Source: Clostridiales bacterium (GTDB taxonomy: Bacteria; Bacillota; Clostridia; Christensenellales; JAISNN01). Taken from it: a stretch of DNA of 39,827 nt. Numbering within the stretch: position 1 is the first letter of the stretch; every line of letters begins with the position of its first letter. The DNA is taken from the NCBI GenBank assembly GCA_031275485.1, contig JAISOS010000081.1, positions 1 to 39,827 on the forward strand, in the 5' to 3' direction. The position numbers were made by a program, and so were the translations under genes. Under the pieces are notes generated by a model, which did no database searches, was not told the origin of the DNA, and saw only the letters and a list, made by a program, of their open reading frames with translations. This document shows, one piece after another, positions 7,625 through 16,342 of the stretch.

Positions 7625-9058
7625 ATGAAAAACGTCGTTCTCGGCGTTTCGGGAGGCATAGCCGCGTACAAAGCGTGCGAGCTGGTCGGTATATTGAAAA
7701 AAGCCGGCTGTAACGTGGACGTTATTTTGACCGAAAACGCCGAGCGTTTTGTCAGCCGTATGACCTTCGAGGTATTATCGGGGAACAATGTCGCCGTGGG
7801 CACGTTCGAGCGTCCGAAAACGCGCGAGATAGAGCACATCTCGCTCGCGAAAAAAGCCGACGTTTTCGTTATCGCGCCCGCGACGGCGAACGTTATAGGA
7901 AAAATCGCGCACGGCATTGCCGACGATATGCTTACGACGACGGCTATGGCGGCGGAGCGCGCCGTGAAAATAATTTGTCCCGCTATGAATACCGCCATGT
8001 ATGAAAATCCCGTTTTGCAGAAAAATCTCGCTAAATTGAGAGCGGCGGGCTATATTGCGGTCGAGCCCGGCGAAGGACGTTTGGCGTGCGGCGACAGCGG
8101 AAAGGGACGGCTTGCCGCCGTTTCGGATATCGCGGACGAGGTGCTGAGGCGGCTTAATTCGGGGTATAGCGCCTTGAACGGCGCGTCGGATTTGAGTAAT
8201 AATGTCGGGGACGGGGAGCCGGATTTGAACGGCGATCCCGCAAAGGGCGCGCGGAGTTTAGAGAAAAACATCGCGGATGAAAAACCGGATTTAAAGAGCG
8301 ATACGGCGGATAAAAAGCCGACTTTGGAGAACGATACGGAGGAGAAAAGACCGGATTTGAACGGAGATACCGAAAACGAAGAACGGAGCCGGCTTAGATC
8401 GGAAAACGATTTCGCCGGAAAAAGAGTTCTGATTACGGCCGGCGCGACGCGCGAGAATATCGACGGAATAAGGTATATATCGAACAACAGCAGCGGTAAA
8501 ATGGGCGCGGGACTTGCGGACGCCGCGCTCGAAAGGGGCGCGGAGGTAACGCTCGTCGCGGCGTATACGAGAGAGCCGATCGACCGAAACAGACCGCGTC
8601 TGAAGGTTGCGGACGTGAAAACCACGGCGGATATGTACGTGGCGGTTTTGGCGGAGTTGCCTAACAGCGATATAATAATCAAGGCGGCGGCGCCCGCCGA
8701 TTACAGACCGAAAACGGCTGTCCGCAATAAAATAAAGAGCGAAAACCCGATTATAGAGTTTGTCAAAAATCCCGATATAGCGAAAGCGGTGGGCGAGAGA
8801 AAAACGCCCGAGCAAAGACTGATTATTTTTAACGCCGAAACCGAAAATCTAATTGAAAACGCGAAAAAAAAGCTGAAAAGCAAAAACGCCGATATGGTCG
8901 TCGCAAACGACGTTACTAAGGATGGCGCGGGCTTCGACACGGATACGAATATCGTTACGGTTATAACCCGCGAAGAACGGATTTTCAATCTTCCGAAGCT
9001 TACGAAACGCGAAGTCGCGGACAGAATTTTTGACATTATTTCCGAGCTTGACGGCTGA
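7625..9058 (+). CDS. coaBC: Bifunctional phosphopantothenoylcysteine decarboxylase/synthase CoaBC with a repetitive linker
   Basis: 477 residues catalysing two successive steps of coenzyme A synthesis. The N-terminal flavin-dependent CoaC half (about 1-180) has LGVSGGIAAYKACEL, the conserved EHISLAKKAD histidine segment and CPAMNTAMYENP. The C-terminal CoaB half (from about residue 262) has KRVLITAGATRENIDGIRYI, NNSSGKMG and AAAPADYRPK. Between them lies an acidic linker of about 80 residues containing six consecutive 11-residue repeats (residues 187-252, DNA 8183-8380), with units such as KPDLKSDTADK, KPTLENDTEEK and RPDLNGDTENE. Typical CoaBC proteins are about 400 residues and lack this. 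AAAGGAGGG precedes the ATG. It sits between rpoZ and priA as in Bacillus. Confidence 0.95.
   Translation: MKNVVLGVSGGIAAYKACELVGILKKAGCNVDVILTENAERFVSRMTFEVLSGNNVAVGTFERPKTREIEHISLAKKADVFVIAPATANVIGKIAHGIADDMLTTTAMAAERAVKIICPAMNTAMYENPVLQKNLAKLRAAGYIAVEPGEGRLACGDSGKGRLAAVSDIADEVLRRLNSGYSALNGASDLSNNVGDGEPDLNGDPAKGARSLEKNIADEKPDLKSDTADKKPTLENDTEEKRPDLNGDTENEERSRLRSENDFAGKRVLITAGATRENIDGIRYISNNSSGKMGAGLADAALERGAEVTLVAAYTREPIDRNRPRLKVADVKTTADMYVAVLAELPNSDIIIKAAAPADYRPKTAVRNKIKSENPIIEFVKNPDIAKAVGERKTPEQRLIIFNAETENLIENAKKKLKSKNADMVVANDVTKDGAGFDTDTNIVTVITREERIFNLPKLTKREVADRIFDIISELDG
8183..8380 (+). repeat. Six tandem 33-bp units inside coaBC
   Basis: Six in-frame, diverged 33-bp units encode ASDLSNNVGDG, EPDLNGDPAKG, ARSLEKNIADE, KPDLKSDTADK, KPTLENDTEEK and RPDLNGDTENE. 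Position 4 is Leu in every unit and an Asn, Asp or Lys-rich stretch follows. They lie exactly at the CoaC/CoaB domain boundary. Confidence 0.75.
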
Positions 9059-9544
9059 ACCTGTTTTGCAAATTCGTTTGACGACGTCGCGCCGCGCGGC
9101 GTTGCCGTTTAAAAAACGGCGTTTTTCACGACGTAGTTTATAAAGTTTTCACGACGTTTTCAATAGCGCGGTTTGCGAAATCCGGACGGAATTTTCGCGA
9201 CTTAATTCGTGAAATTTTAACGCGGGTTTTACGGCGTAATTCGCAAAAATTGAGTTCTAAAAATTCGTGATGATTTCGCTCTATAGGTATCCGCTTTTTG
9301 TCGCGAAAATTTAGAACCGCACGCAAAAAAACGACCCGGCCGTACCGCGTCGGATTTAAAAAAAATTCACTTGGAAAAGAGACGGTTTTTGTGGGATTTC
9401 GGTCAATTTTTATAACCTGAACCGCGAAATTTTCAAGGAATTTTCACGGCGTAACTTGTGAAAAACTCTCGTTTTTATCCCGTGTAAAACGTAATGAAAA
9501 TATAAAATTAAAGCCTAATTAAAATATACCGACGGGAAGGCAAT
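9059..9544. other. Intergenic region with degenerate inverted repeats before priA
   Basis: 486 bases with no gene. Four related words of the form TTTTCRCGRCKTAATTYGTG are present at about 9122-9148, 9191-9218, 9227-9251 and 9441-9464; the last is a clean interrupted palindrome, TTTTCAC-10-GTGAAAA. The function is unknown. Confidence 0.55.
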
Positions 9545-11761
9545 ATGGTTGCGCAGGTGATTATCGACATATCGAACGACGGCGTAGACAGAGTATTCGA
9601 CTACAATGTTCCCGACGGCGTTGTGCTCGGTAGCCGCGTCGCGGTTCCTTTTTTAAACAGGCGAGTGCAAGGGTATGTGATAGGGGTGAAGGAAAGCTCC
9701 GACTACGCGGGCGCGTTAAAGGACGTGAGCGAGGTTTTGGACGAGGGACTGATAGGGGGGGAAATGCTCGCGCTTATGGACTTTATGACGGCGAAATATA
9801 ATCTCCGCCGCATAGACGTTCTGCGTCTTTTTTTGCCGCCGAATATGCGTGAAGGCGGAGTTCGGGAATTGAAAAGGAGGTTCGTCAGTCTGAATCCGGA
9901 TTTTGGCATAGCGGAATTCGCCGCTTCCGTGAAAAAATCGGCGCAAAAACAGCTTGAATTGATAAAAATATTGCAGGACGGCGGCGATTATCTTACGAAT
10001 CTCAACGCGCTCTACGGCGGAACGGTAAATACGCTGATAAAAAAGGGCGCGCTGATAGTGTCGGACAGGCGCGTAAGGCGAACGCCTAACTCCGCTTACG
10101 GGAAAACGGGGGGGCGCGCTGTCGAGCTGACCGCCGACCAGAAAAAGTGCGTGGACGAGATTGTAAAAAGCGGGCGCTTTTTGTTGCACGGCGTGACGGG
10201 TAGCGGTAAGACGGAGGTTTATATGCGCGTCATAGAGCACGCCGTCAAAAACGGCAGAACCGCCGTTATGCTCGTGCCCGAAATTTCGCTGACGGCGCAG
10301 TTTTATAAGCTTTTTAAGGAACGCTTTTTCGACGACGTGGCGATTATACACAGCGGACTTTCAGCGGGCGAGCGGTTCGACGAATGGAGCAGGATTCTGA
10401 ACGGCGAGGCGCGCGTCGTCATAGGCGCGCGTTCGGCGATTTTTGCGCCGCTGAAAGACCTCGGCGTCATCATAATAGACGAAGAACACGACGGAAGCTA
10501 CGCGAGCGAGAGCAATCCGCGCTATAACGCGAAAGACGTCGCCGCTTTTCGCGCCGAATACAACGGCGCGGCGTTGGTTTTGGGTAGCGCGACGCCTTCC
10601 GTGGACACGTATTTCTCGATGAAAAACGGAGAGTATAAGCTGTTGAGTATGCCAAACCGCGTCAACGACAAGCGTCTCCCGAAAATTGAAATCGTAGATA
10701 TGTGCCGGGAACTTAGAGAGGGCAACGCGGGGTTGTTTTCGAGACGATTGGAGGACGCCGTCGCTCGCGCTCTAAAAGAAGGTAATCAGGCGATGATTTA
10801 TCTTAACCGCCGCGGCTATTCCTCTTTCGTTATGTGCCGCGCCTGCGGCTATGTCGCGAAATGCTCGGATTGCGACATATCGCTCACCTACCATATAGAC
10901 GACGGAGTGCTGAAATGCCATTATTGCGGCAAAAAATTCCATATGATAAGCGAATGTCCAGAGTGCGGAGGCAAAAATTTGCGCTTCGGCAAGACCGGCA
11001 CGGAAAAGGTCGTAAAGGAAATGGGCGCGCTTTTTCCAAAGGCGAGAATTTTGAGAATGGATAACGACACGACGCGCGAGAAGGACGGACATGAAAAAAT
11101 TCTCGGCGCGTTCTATAAAAAAGAGGCGGATATTTTGGTGGGAACTCAGATGATCGCGAAGGGGCACGATTTTTCCGACGTTACGCTCGTGGGGATTCTC
11201 GACGCCGATATGAGCCTTTATTTTTCCGATTACAGAAGCAGCGAGCGCACCTTTCAACTTATGACGCAGGTCGCGGGACGCGCCGGGCGCGAGAAAAAGA
11301 GCGGCGAGGTCGTTTTGCAGACATACGCGCCGCGTCATTACGTGTTCAGGCTTGCGGAAAGATACGACTACGGCGCGTTTTACGAGAAGGAAATCAATAG
11401 CCGAGAGGTGACGAAATATCCGCCGTTTACGGTCATCGTGCGCGTGCTCGTGACGGCGGACGAGGACGCCGCCGCGATGAAAGCGGTCAGAAAAATTTAT
11501 AACGGCATCAAGGAGTTCGCCGAAAAAACGCGGACGGAGACGGGGCGGTGGGATAACGGCGGCGGCGCGTTCGTCTATATCGGCGCGATGCGTTCGCCAG
11601 TCTCGAAAATACAGAATAAATACCGTTATCAAATCCTTATGCGAGTGAAAAACGACGGGAACGCCGAAAGGATTATAAACGGCGTATACGGCATAGCCGA
11701 CGCGGGGCAGGGCAAAGGATTGACGGTGTTTACGGAAATCAATCCGCAGAGCTTGGTTTAG
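9545..11761 (+). CDS. priA: Primosomal replication restart helicase PriA
   Basis: 738 residues. PriA recognises stalled forks, unwinds the lagging strand and reloads the replicative helicase. In order: an N-terminal DNA-binding domain (VAQVIIDISNDGVDRVFDY), Walker A GVTGSGKTEVY (K222), the DEEHD box (D312-H315), a zinc-binding insertion with paired cysteines (CRACGYVAKCSDC, CHYCGKKF, CPECGGK), then helicase motifs including GTEKVVKEM, ILVGTQMIAKGHDFSDVTLV and QVAGRAGREKKSGEV. GGGAAGG precedes the ATG. It lies between coaBC and def as in Bacillus. Length and motifs are complete. Confidence 0.96.
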   Translation: MVAQVIIDISNDGVDRVFDYNVPDGVVLGSRVAVPFLNRRVQGYVIGVKESSDYAGALKDVSEVLDEGLIGGEMLALMDFMTAKYNLRRIDVLRLFLPPNMREGGVRELKRRFVSLNPDFGIAEFAASVKKSAQKQLELIKILQDGGDYLTNLNALYGGTVNTLIKKGALIVSDRRVRRTPNSAYGKTGGRAVELTADQKKCVDEIVKSGRFLLHGVTGSGKTEVYMRVIEHAVKNGRTAVMLVPEISLTAQFYKLFKERFFDDVAIIHSGLSAGERFDEWSRILNGEARVVIGARSAIFAPLKDLGVIIIDEEHDGSYASESNPRYNAKDVAAFRAEYNGAALVLGSATPSVDTYFSMKNGEYKLLSMPNRVNDKRLPKIEIVDMCRELREGNAGLFSRRLEDAVARALKEGNQAMIYLNRRGYSSFVMCRACGYVAKCSDCDISLTYHIDDGVLKCHYCGKKFHMISECPECGGKNLRFGKTGTEKVVKEMGALFPKARILRMDNDTTREKDGHEKILGAFYKKEADILVGTQMIAKGHDFSDVTLVGILDADMSLYFSDYRSSERTFQLMTQVAGRAGREKKSGEVVLQTYAPRHYVFRLAERYDYGAFYEKEINSREVTKYPPFTVIVRVLVTADEDAAAMKAVRKIYNGIKEFAEKTRTETGRWDNGGGAFVYIGAMRSPVSKIQNKYRYQILMRVKNDGNAERIINGVYGIADAGQGKGLTVFTEINPQSLV

Positions 11762-11813
11762 AACGCGCGAAAAAGCTTTAAACGGCTCACTTTTATATAT
11801 CTCGGAGAAAAAT

Positions 11814-12305
11814 ATGGCGTTAAGAAAAATCTTGTTTTTAGACGGCGGCGAGGCGCGGCTGAGGCGCGTAAGCAAGCCCGTCACGGAATATAATATCAGA
11901 CTGTCCGAGCTTTTGGACGATCTTTACGAAACGCTGAAAAAAGCCGACGGACTGGGGCTTGCCGCGCCGCAGGTCGGCATATTAAAGCGCGCCGCCGTCG
12001 TAATCGACGCGGAAACGGGGAAGCGGTACGAGCTTATAAATCCCGTCGTCGTCGCGGCGGACGGCGAGGTCGCGGCGGACGAGGGTTGTCTGAGTATTCC
12101 CGGTCTTTACGAAAAAACCAAAAGACCCGAAAGGGTTAAGGTCAGAACCAATCTGCGCGACGGGGGCGTCGCGGAATACGAGGGCGCGGGTATGCTCGCT
12201 CGCGCTTTTTGCCACGAGATAGACCATCTCGACGGGGTGCTTTTTATCGACAGGGTGAAGGAGCAAAAAATGTCCGAAACGGCGAAAAATAACGCGCGGA
12301 AATAG
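11814..12305 (+). CDS. def: Peptide deformylase
   Basis: 163 residues. It removes the formyl group from new proteins using a bound metal ion. All three motifs are present: GLGLAAPQVG, EGCLSIPG (metal-binding Cys) and HEIDHLDG (two metal-binding His and the catalytic Glu). It starts 52 bases after priA, with CTCGGAG upstream as ribosome binding site, and is followed at some distance by fmt, its functional partner. Confidence 0.96.
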   Translation: MALRKILFLDGGEARLRRVSKPVTEYNIRLSELLDDLYETLKKADGLGLAAPQVGILKRAAVVIDAETGKRYELINPVVVAADGEVAADEGCLSIPGLYEKTKRPERVKVRTNLRDGGVAEYEGAGMLARAFCHEIDHLDGVLFIDRVKEQKMSETAKNNARK

Positions 12306-12699
12306 CGCGATCGTATTAAAATTTAAGGCGCGGCAAGGCGAAAATTGCGTTGAAAATTCGCGGCATAGTAACGCGGAAAATACGTTGAAAATTCATATGG
12401 CGCGGAGGCGCGGAAATTGCGTTGAAAAAAATAACGGATCTTTTTCGAAGCCGCGCCGACGGCGCTTTTGCCGCTTGCGTCGCGCCGTGTTTTTCCTAAT
12501 GTAATCGTTGATAGCATGCGCTCTCAAAAATGACGTGTCGCGCCGAAAGCCGCTTGAAAGCTATTTGCCGTCGGGTTTTAAAAGAGGTTTAATGAAGCGT
12601 TGAAAGTTTTTTTGAAAAGGGGCGCGGAGGAAACCTTTTTTTGAAAAAAGGTTTCCTCCGCGTAATTTTCCCGCTATTAAAAAAAGGAAAAACGGCAAA
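12306..12699. other. Intergenic region between def and fmt
   Basis: 394 bases with no gene. The first part has a degenerate repeat in which GCGTTGAAAATT-like words follow GGCGCGG/CGCGGAAA words three times (about 12327-12430). The second part is palindromic repeat copy 3. Confidence 0.6.
12597..12667 (+). repeat. Dispersed palindromic repeat, copy 3
   Basis: GCGTTGAAAGTTTTTTTGAA, then near-perfect 19-bp arms at 12623-12641 and 12644-12662 (core GGAGGAAACCTTTTTT and its complement), then GTAATTTT. It ends 32 bases before the fmt ATG. Confidence 0.85.
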
Positions 12700-13629
12700 A
12701 TGAAAATAATTTTTATGGGGACGCCGGATTTTGCGGTTCCGCCGCTTGCGGCTTTGATAGACAACGGCTTCGACATTGCGGCTGTCGTTACTCAGCCCGA
12801 CAAGCCGAGAGGCAGGGGCGGAAACTCGAGCTTTTCTCCCGTTAAGAGGTTTGCGGCGGAACGCGGCATACGCGTGTTGCAATATGAAAAAATAGGCGCG
12901 GAGGGATTGGGCGATTTAAAAGGGTTTGCTCCCGATTTAATGGTTACGGCGGCTTACGGGCAGATTTTGACGCGGGAAATTATAGATATTCCAAAATACG
13001 GAATTTTGAACGTGCACGCCTCGCTACTCCCGAAGTACAGGGGCGCGGCGCCAATTCAACAGGCGGTCATAAACGGCGACGCCGAGACGGGCGTTACGAT
13101 TATGCGGACGGAGCTACAGCTTGACAGAGGCGATATACTCGTTCAGAAACGCCTGCAAATCGCCGAATCGGACACGGCGGGCGATTTGTTTATTAAGCTG
13201 GCAGCACTCGGCGCGGAGGCGGTAATCGAGGGCGTGAACGCCTTAAAAAACGGGACGGCGGTGTTTTTGAGGCAGAACGACGCTGATGCGGTTTATTGCA
13301 AAACTATCCGAAAAGAGGACGCGCGGATTTCCTTTGAAAAAACGCCCGTTGAAATCGTCAATTTCATCAGGGGTATGAACCCGTTTCCGACGGCGTTTAC
13401 CAAGCTTGACGGCGAGACGGTAAAGGTGTTTAGAGCGGAGACAATAGGGGACGCGGGCGCGGCGGCGCATATTTGCGGCGATATTATTTCGGCGGACGCG
13501 AAAAACGGGCTGATTGTTGCGGCGAAAGGCGGCGCGGTCCGCTTGGCGGAGATACAATTTCCCGGAGGAAAGAGAATGAGCGGCGCGGATTATTTGCGCG
13601 GACACGGGATAAAGGCGGCGAGGATATGA
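12700..13629 (+). CDS. fmt: Methionyl-tRNA formyltransferase
   Basis: 309 residues, the normal length. It formylates initiator Met-tRNA using 10-formyltetrahydrofolate. The start MKIIFMGTPDFAVPPL is canonical, followed by the catalytic-region sequences NVHASLLPKYRGAAPIQQAV and GVTIMRTELQLDRGDIL, then a C-terminal domain with MNPFPTAFTKL. It follows def, with which it acts functionally (the cognate initiator tRNA gene is also in this window, at 34546). The ribosome binding site is weak (AAGGA about 13 bases upstream), and the palindromic repeat occupies the leader. The rsmB gene often found next is absent. Confidence 0.95.
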   Translation: MKIIFMGTPDFAVPPLAALIDNGFDIAAVVTQPDKPRGRGGNSSFSPVKRFAAERGIRVLQYEKIGAEGLGDLKGFAPDLMVTAAYGQILTREIIDIPKYGILNVHASLLPKYRGAAPIQQAVINGDAETGVTIMRTELQLDRGDILVQKRLQIAESDTAGDLFIKLAALGAEAVIEGVNALKNGTAVFLRQNDADAVYCKTIRKEDARISFEKTPVEIVNFIRGMNPFPTAFTKLDGETVKVFRAETIGDAGAAAHICGDIISADAKNGLIVAAKGGAVRLAEIQFPGGKRMSGADYLRGHGIKAARI

Positions 13630-13832
13630 GAGAACGGCGGCGCGGGCGGAGACGCGGATTCTGCGATATTAAGTCCGATTTATAATTTTTTATAAATTTT
13701 GCCGAATTTATAAACGCGCGGATATAAAAAATCCGCCGTCAAAATCCGCGGACTTAATTCGGGCATACGGAAATTATGCATGCGCGAAAATATTGCGGTA
13801 TAATAGAATAGCGGTATAATGGGATATTGAAA

Positions 13833-15119
13833 ATGAAAAAAAGTCTGCTCGAATTTGACGATACGGAAATGAAAGCTCTTATGCTGTCTATGGGGCAGCC
13901 CGCCTTTCGTGCTAAGCAGATAAGCGAGGGGCTGTTTTCGGGCAGAAAGTTGGGCGAAATGAGCAATATTCCCGCCGATTTGAAAGCGCGTCTTGCGGAC
14001 GGGTATACCGATATTCCGATAGAAATCGAGAAAAAATTTTTTTCGTGCGACGGGACGGTGAAGTATCTGTTCCGCTTGTGGGACGGCGAACTTATCGAAA
14101 GCGTGCTGATGACATATAAATACGGCAAGACGCTGTGTATTTCCACTCAAATAGGCTGCCGTATGCGGTGCGCGTTCTGCGCGTCGGGACTTGACGGACT
14201 GAAAAGAAATTTGACGGCGGCGGAAATGCTCGCGCAAATAATCGCCGTCAACCGCGACGGCGGCGGCGCGGAGACTGTCGAAATACGGCGCGGATATTCT
14301 TTTGAAAACGAAAATAAAAGTACGAGAAATTCTTGCGGAAATCCTAAGTATAAAGACTCGGAAAACGTCGGCGGATACGCCTTTGAAAATATAGAAAAAG
14401 ACACGGAAAAATTAAATACGAGGTGTAAAAGCGCGGAAAACGTCGGCGGAAAAGTGAACGGAAACGCGGGGAACAATACCGTTTCCGCGAAGGAAAACGC
14501 GTACGAAAGTTCCGTAAAATATTCGCGGGTTGTAACGAACGTCGTGCTGATGGGAAGCGGCGAGCCTTTGGATAATTACGACAACGTGTGCAAGTTTTTG
14601 AAGCTGGCGTCCGCGCCTTACGCGCTCAATATCGGCGGGCGGAATATATCGCTCTCGACGGCGGGCTTGGCGGATAAAATCAGGACGATTGCAGACTGCG
14701 GGTTTCAATTCAATCTGACCGTTTCGTTGCACGCGCCTAACGACGAGATAAGAAGCGCGATTATGCCCGTCAATAAAAAATACAATATCGCCGAGGTGCT
14801 TTCCGCCGCCCGCCGTTATTTCGAAAGGACGGGCAGACGGCTTATATTCGAATATTCCCTGATTAAGGGCGTGAACGACGGCCGCGAGAATGCGGCGGAG
14901 CTTGTGCGCCTTTTAAAGGGTACGCCCTGCCACGTCAATCTGATAAAGCTGAATAGGGTCGAGAAAACGAGATTGAAAGGTTGCGGTAATACCGAGGCGA
15001 AAGAGTTTTTAAGCGTTCTGACGGACGGCGGAATTTCGGCGACGCCGCGCCGCATAATGGGCGCGGATATAGAAGGCGCGTGCGGGCAGCTGAAAAGACG
15101 GTACGGCGGTATCTCTTAA
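13833..15119 (+). CDS. rlmN: Radical SAM 23S rRNA/tRNA adenine-C2 methyltransferase RlmN with a large insertion
   Basis: 428 residues versus about 340-350 usual. It methylates A2503 of 23S rRNA (and a tRNA adenine). The radical SAM cysteines are C109, C113 and C116 (CRMRCAFC), the methyl-carrier pair is C102 (TLCISTQ) and C417 (EGACGQL), and NVVLMGSGEPLDNYDNV and the C-terminal PRRIMGADI are conserved. Residues about 144-230, between IIAVNRDGG and SRVVTNVV, are a low-complexity Asn/Glu/Lys-rich insertion containing the near-repeats SENVGGYAFEN and AENVGGKVNGN. Upstream, GCGGTATAAT occurs twice in tandem (about 13796-13821), offering two -10 boxes. The ATG at 13833 is preferred over the TTG six bases before. 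prpC and prkC, usually next, are missing. Confidence 0.93.
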   Translation: MKKSLLEFDDTEMKALMLSMGQPAFRAKQISEGLFSGRKLGEMSNIPADLKARLADGYTDIPIEIEKKFFSCDGTVKYLFRLWDGELIESVLMTYKYGKTLCISTQIGCRMRCAFCASGLDGLKRNLTAAEMLAQIIAVNRDGGGAETVEIRRGYSFENENKSTRNSCGNPKYKDSENVGGYAFENIEKDTEKLNTRCKSAENVGGKVNGNAGNNTVSAKENAYESSVKYSRVVTNVVLMGSGEPLDNYDNVCKFLKLASAPYALNIGGRNISLSTAGLADKIRTIADCGFQFNLTVSLHAPNDEIRSAIMPVNKKYNIAEVLSAARRYFERTGRRLIFEYSLIKGVNDGRENAAELVRLLKGTPCHVNLIKLNRVEKTRLKGCGNTEAKEFLSVLTDGGISATPRRIMGADIEGACGQLKRRYGGIS

Positions 15120-15126
15120 GATTTAT

Positions 15127-15172
15127 GCGCGGGCGAGGGGGGCTTTGTTTGTAAAAGGTTTTCCAGCACGTA
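15127..15172 (+). repeat. Decayed copy of the dispersed palindromic repeat
   Basis: GAGGGGGGCTTTGTTTGTAA followed by AAGGTTTTCCAGCACGTATA resembles the left arm, loop and right arm of the full repeat with several changes. It lies between rlmN and rsgA. Confidence 0.45.
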
Positions 15173-15226
15173 TAAACGTATAAACGAATTCTCCGCGTAT
15201 TCTAAAAACGGCGGGAACGGTAAAAA

Positions 15227-16090
15227 ATGATCGGAAGAGTAAACAAGGGTATCGCCGGAAAATTTACGGTTTTCCGCCGCGAAAATAACGTCTCGTATCT
15301 TTGCGCCGCGAAAGGAAGATTGAAAGCCGACGGCGAAATTTATATAGGCGATATCGTCGAGTTCGACGAAAAGGAGCGCGTCGTCGAGCGCGTCTTTAAA
15401 AGGAAAAATTTCCTCGTAAGACCGCGCGTGTCCAATATAGACATAGCCGTGATAACGCTCGCGCCCGTTCCGGAACCGGATTTTTTCCTCGCCGACAGGA
15501 TAATCGTAAACGCGCTGGCGACGGATATAGAGCCGGTGATATGCGTAAACAAAACGGATTGCGACGGCGGCGGCCGCCTCGCGAAACGCGTCGAGCTTAA
15601 TTACGGCGAGGCGGCGCGGATTGTGCGCGTATCGGCGGCGGAAGGCGGCGTGAACGCGCTCCTGGAAATTATAAAGGGCAAAACGGTTTGCCTTGCGGGG
15701 CAGTCGGCGGTCGGAAAAACCTCGATAGTAAACGCGGTTCTGAAAGAGAACGCGGGCAGGGTCGGCGGGCTTAGCGAAAAACTGGGACGCGGCAGGCATA
15801 CGACGCGGCATAACGAGATATTCGCTACCGCCGACGCGCTGATAATAGATACGGCGGGCTTTTCCGAGCTGAATATTCCGCTGATGCATCCGTCGGAATT
15901 GCCGGGGTACTACGCCGATTTTGCGGAATACGCGGAAAAATGCAGGTATAAGGGTTGCGCGCATATCTGCGAGGACGAATGCGCGGTCGTATCCGCCGTC
16001 GAAAACGGGATTATATGCCGCGAGAGATATTCGCGCTACAAGGAGCTTTACGGTCAATTGAATGAAAGCTGGAAAAAAAGATACGGCTGA
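15227..16090 (+). CDS. rsgA: Ribosome small-subunit-dependent GTPase RsgA
   Basis: 287 residues, a circularly permuted GTPase that assists late 30S maturation. It has an N-terminal OB-fold (about 1-65), then the permuted order of GTPase motifs: CVNKTDCDGG (G4), the P-loop LAGQSAVGKTSIVNAVL (G1), GRGRHTTRHNEI (G2) and DTAGFSEL (G3), and a C-terminal zinc site with CRYKGCAHICEDECAV. It follows rlmN directly because the prpC/prkC pair that usually separates them is absent. Confidence 0.95.
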   Translation: MIGRVNKGIAGKFTVFRRENNVSYLCAAKGRLKADGEIYIGDIVEFDEKERVVERVFKRKNFLVRPRVSNIDIAVITLAPVPEPDFFLADRIIVNALATDIEPVICVNKTDCDGGGRLAKRVELNYGEAARIVRVSAAEGGVNALLEIIKGKTVCLAGQSAVGKTSIVNAVLKENAGRVGGLSEKLGRGRHTTRHNEIFATADALIIDTAGFSELNIPLMHPSELPGYYADFAEYAEKCRYKGCAHICEDECAVVSAVENGIICRERYSRYKELYGQLNESWKKRYG

Positions 16091-16342
16091 GTTTTTTCGG
16101 CGGCGGAATACTTTGCGTTTCGCAATACCGCGCGTATGGGAGACGGGATTTTAGAGAAAGTCGTTTACGGGATACTCGGAGCGTAAAACAACGAAAATCG
16201 GGCGTATTTTTCGCGTTATAATACTCTTTTTTTTGCAATGCTTCTCTTGCGGAATTATATTTCATAACGGCTATAAAATTTTTTTGACAAATGCGAGGAT
16301 CGCGAAACGGGTTCGATATAAAAAACGGAGGGTGAGGAAAAC

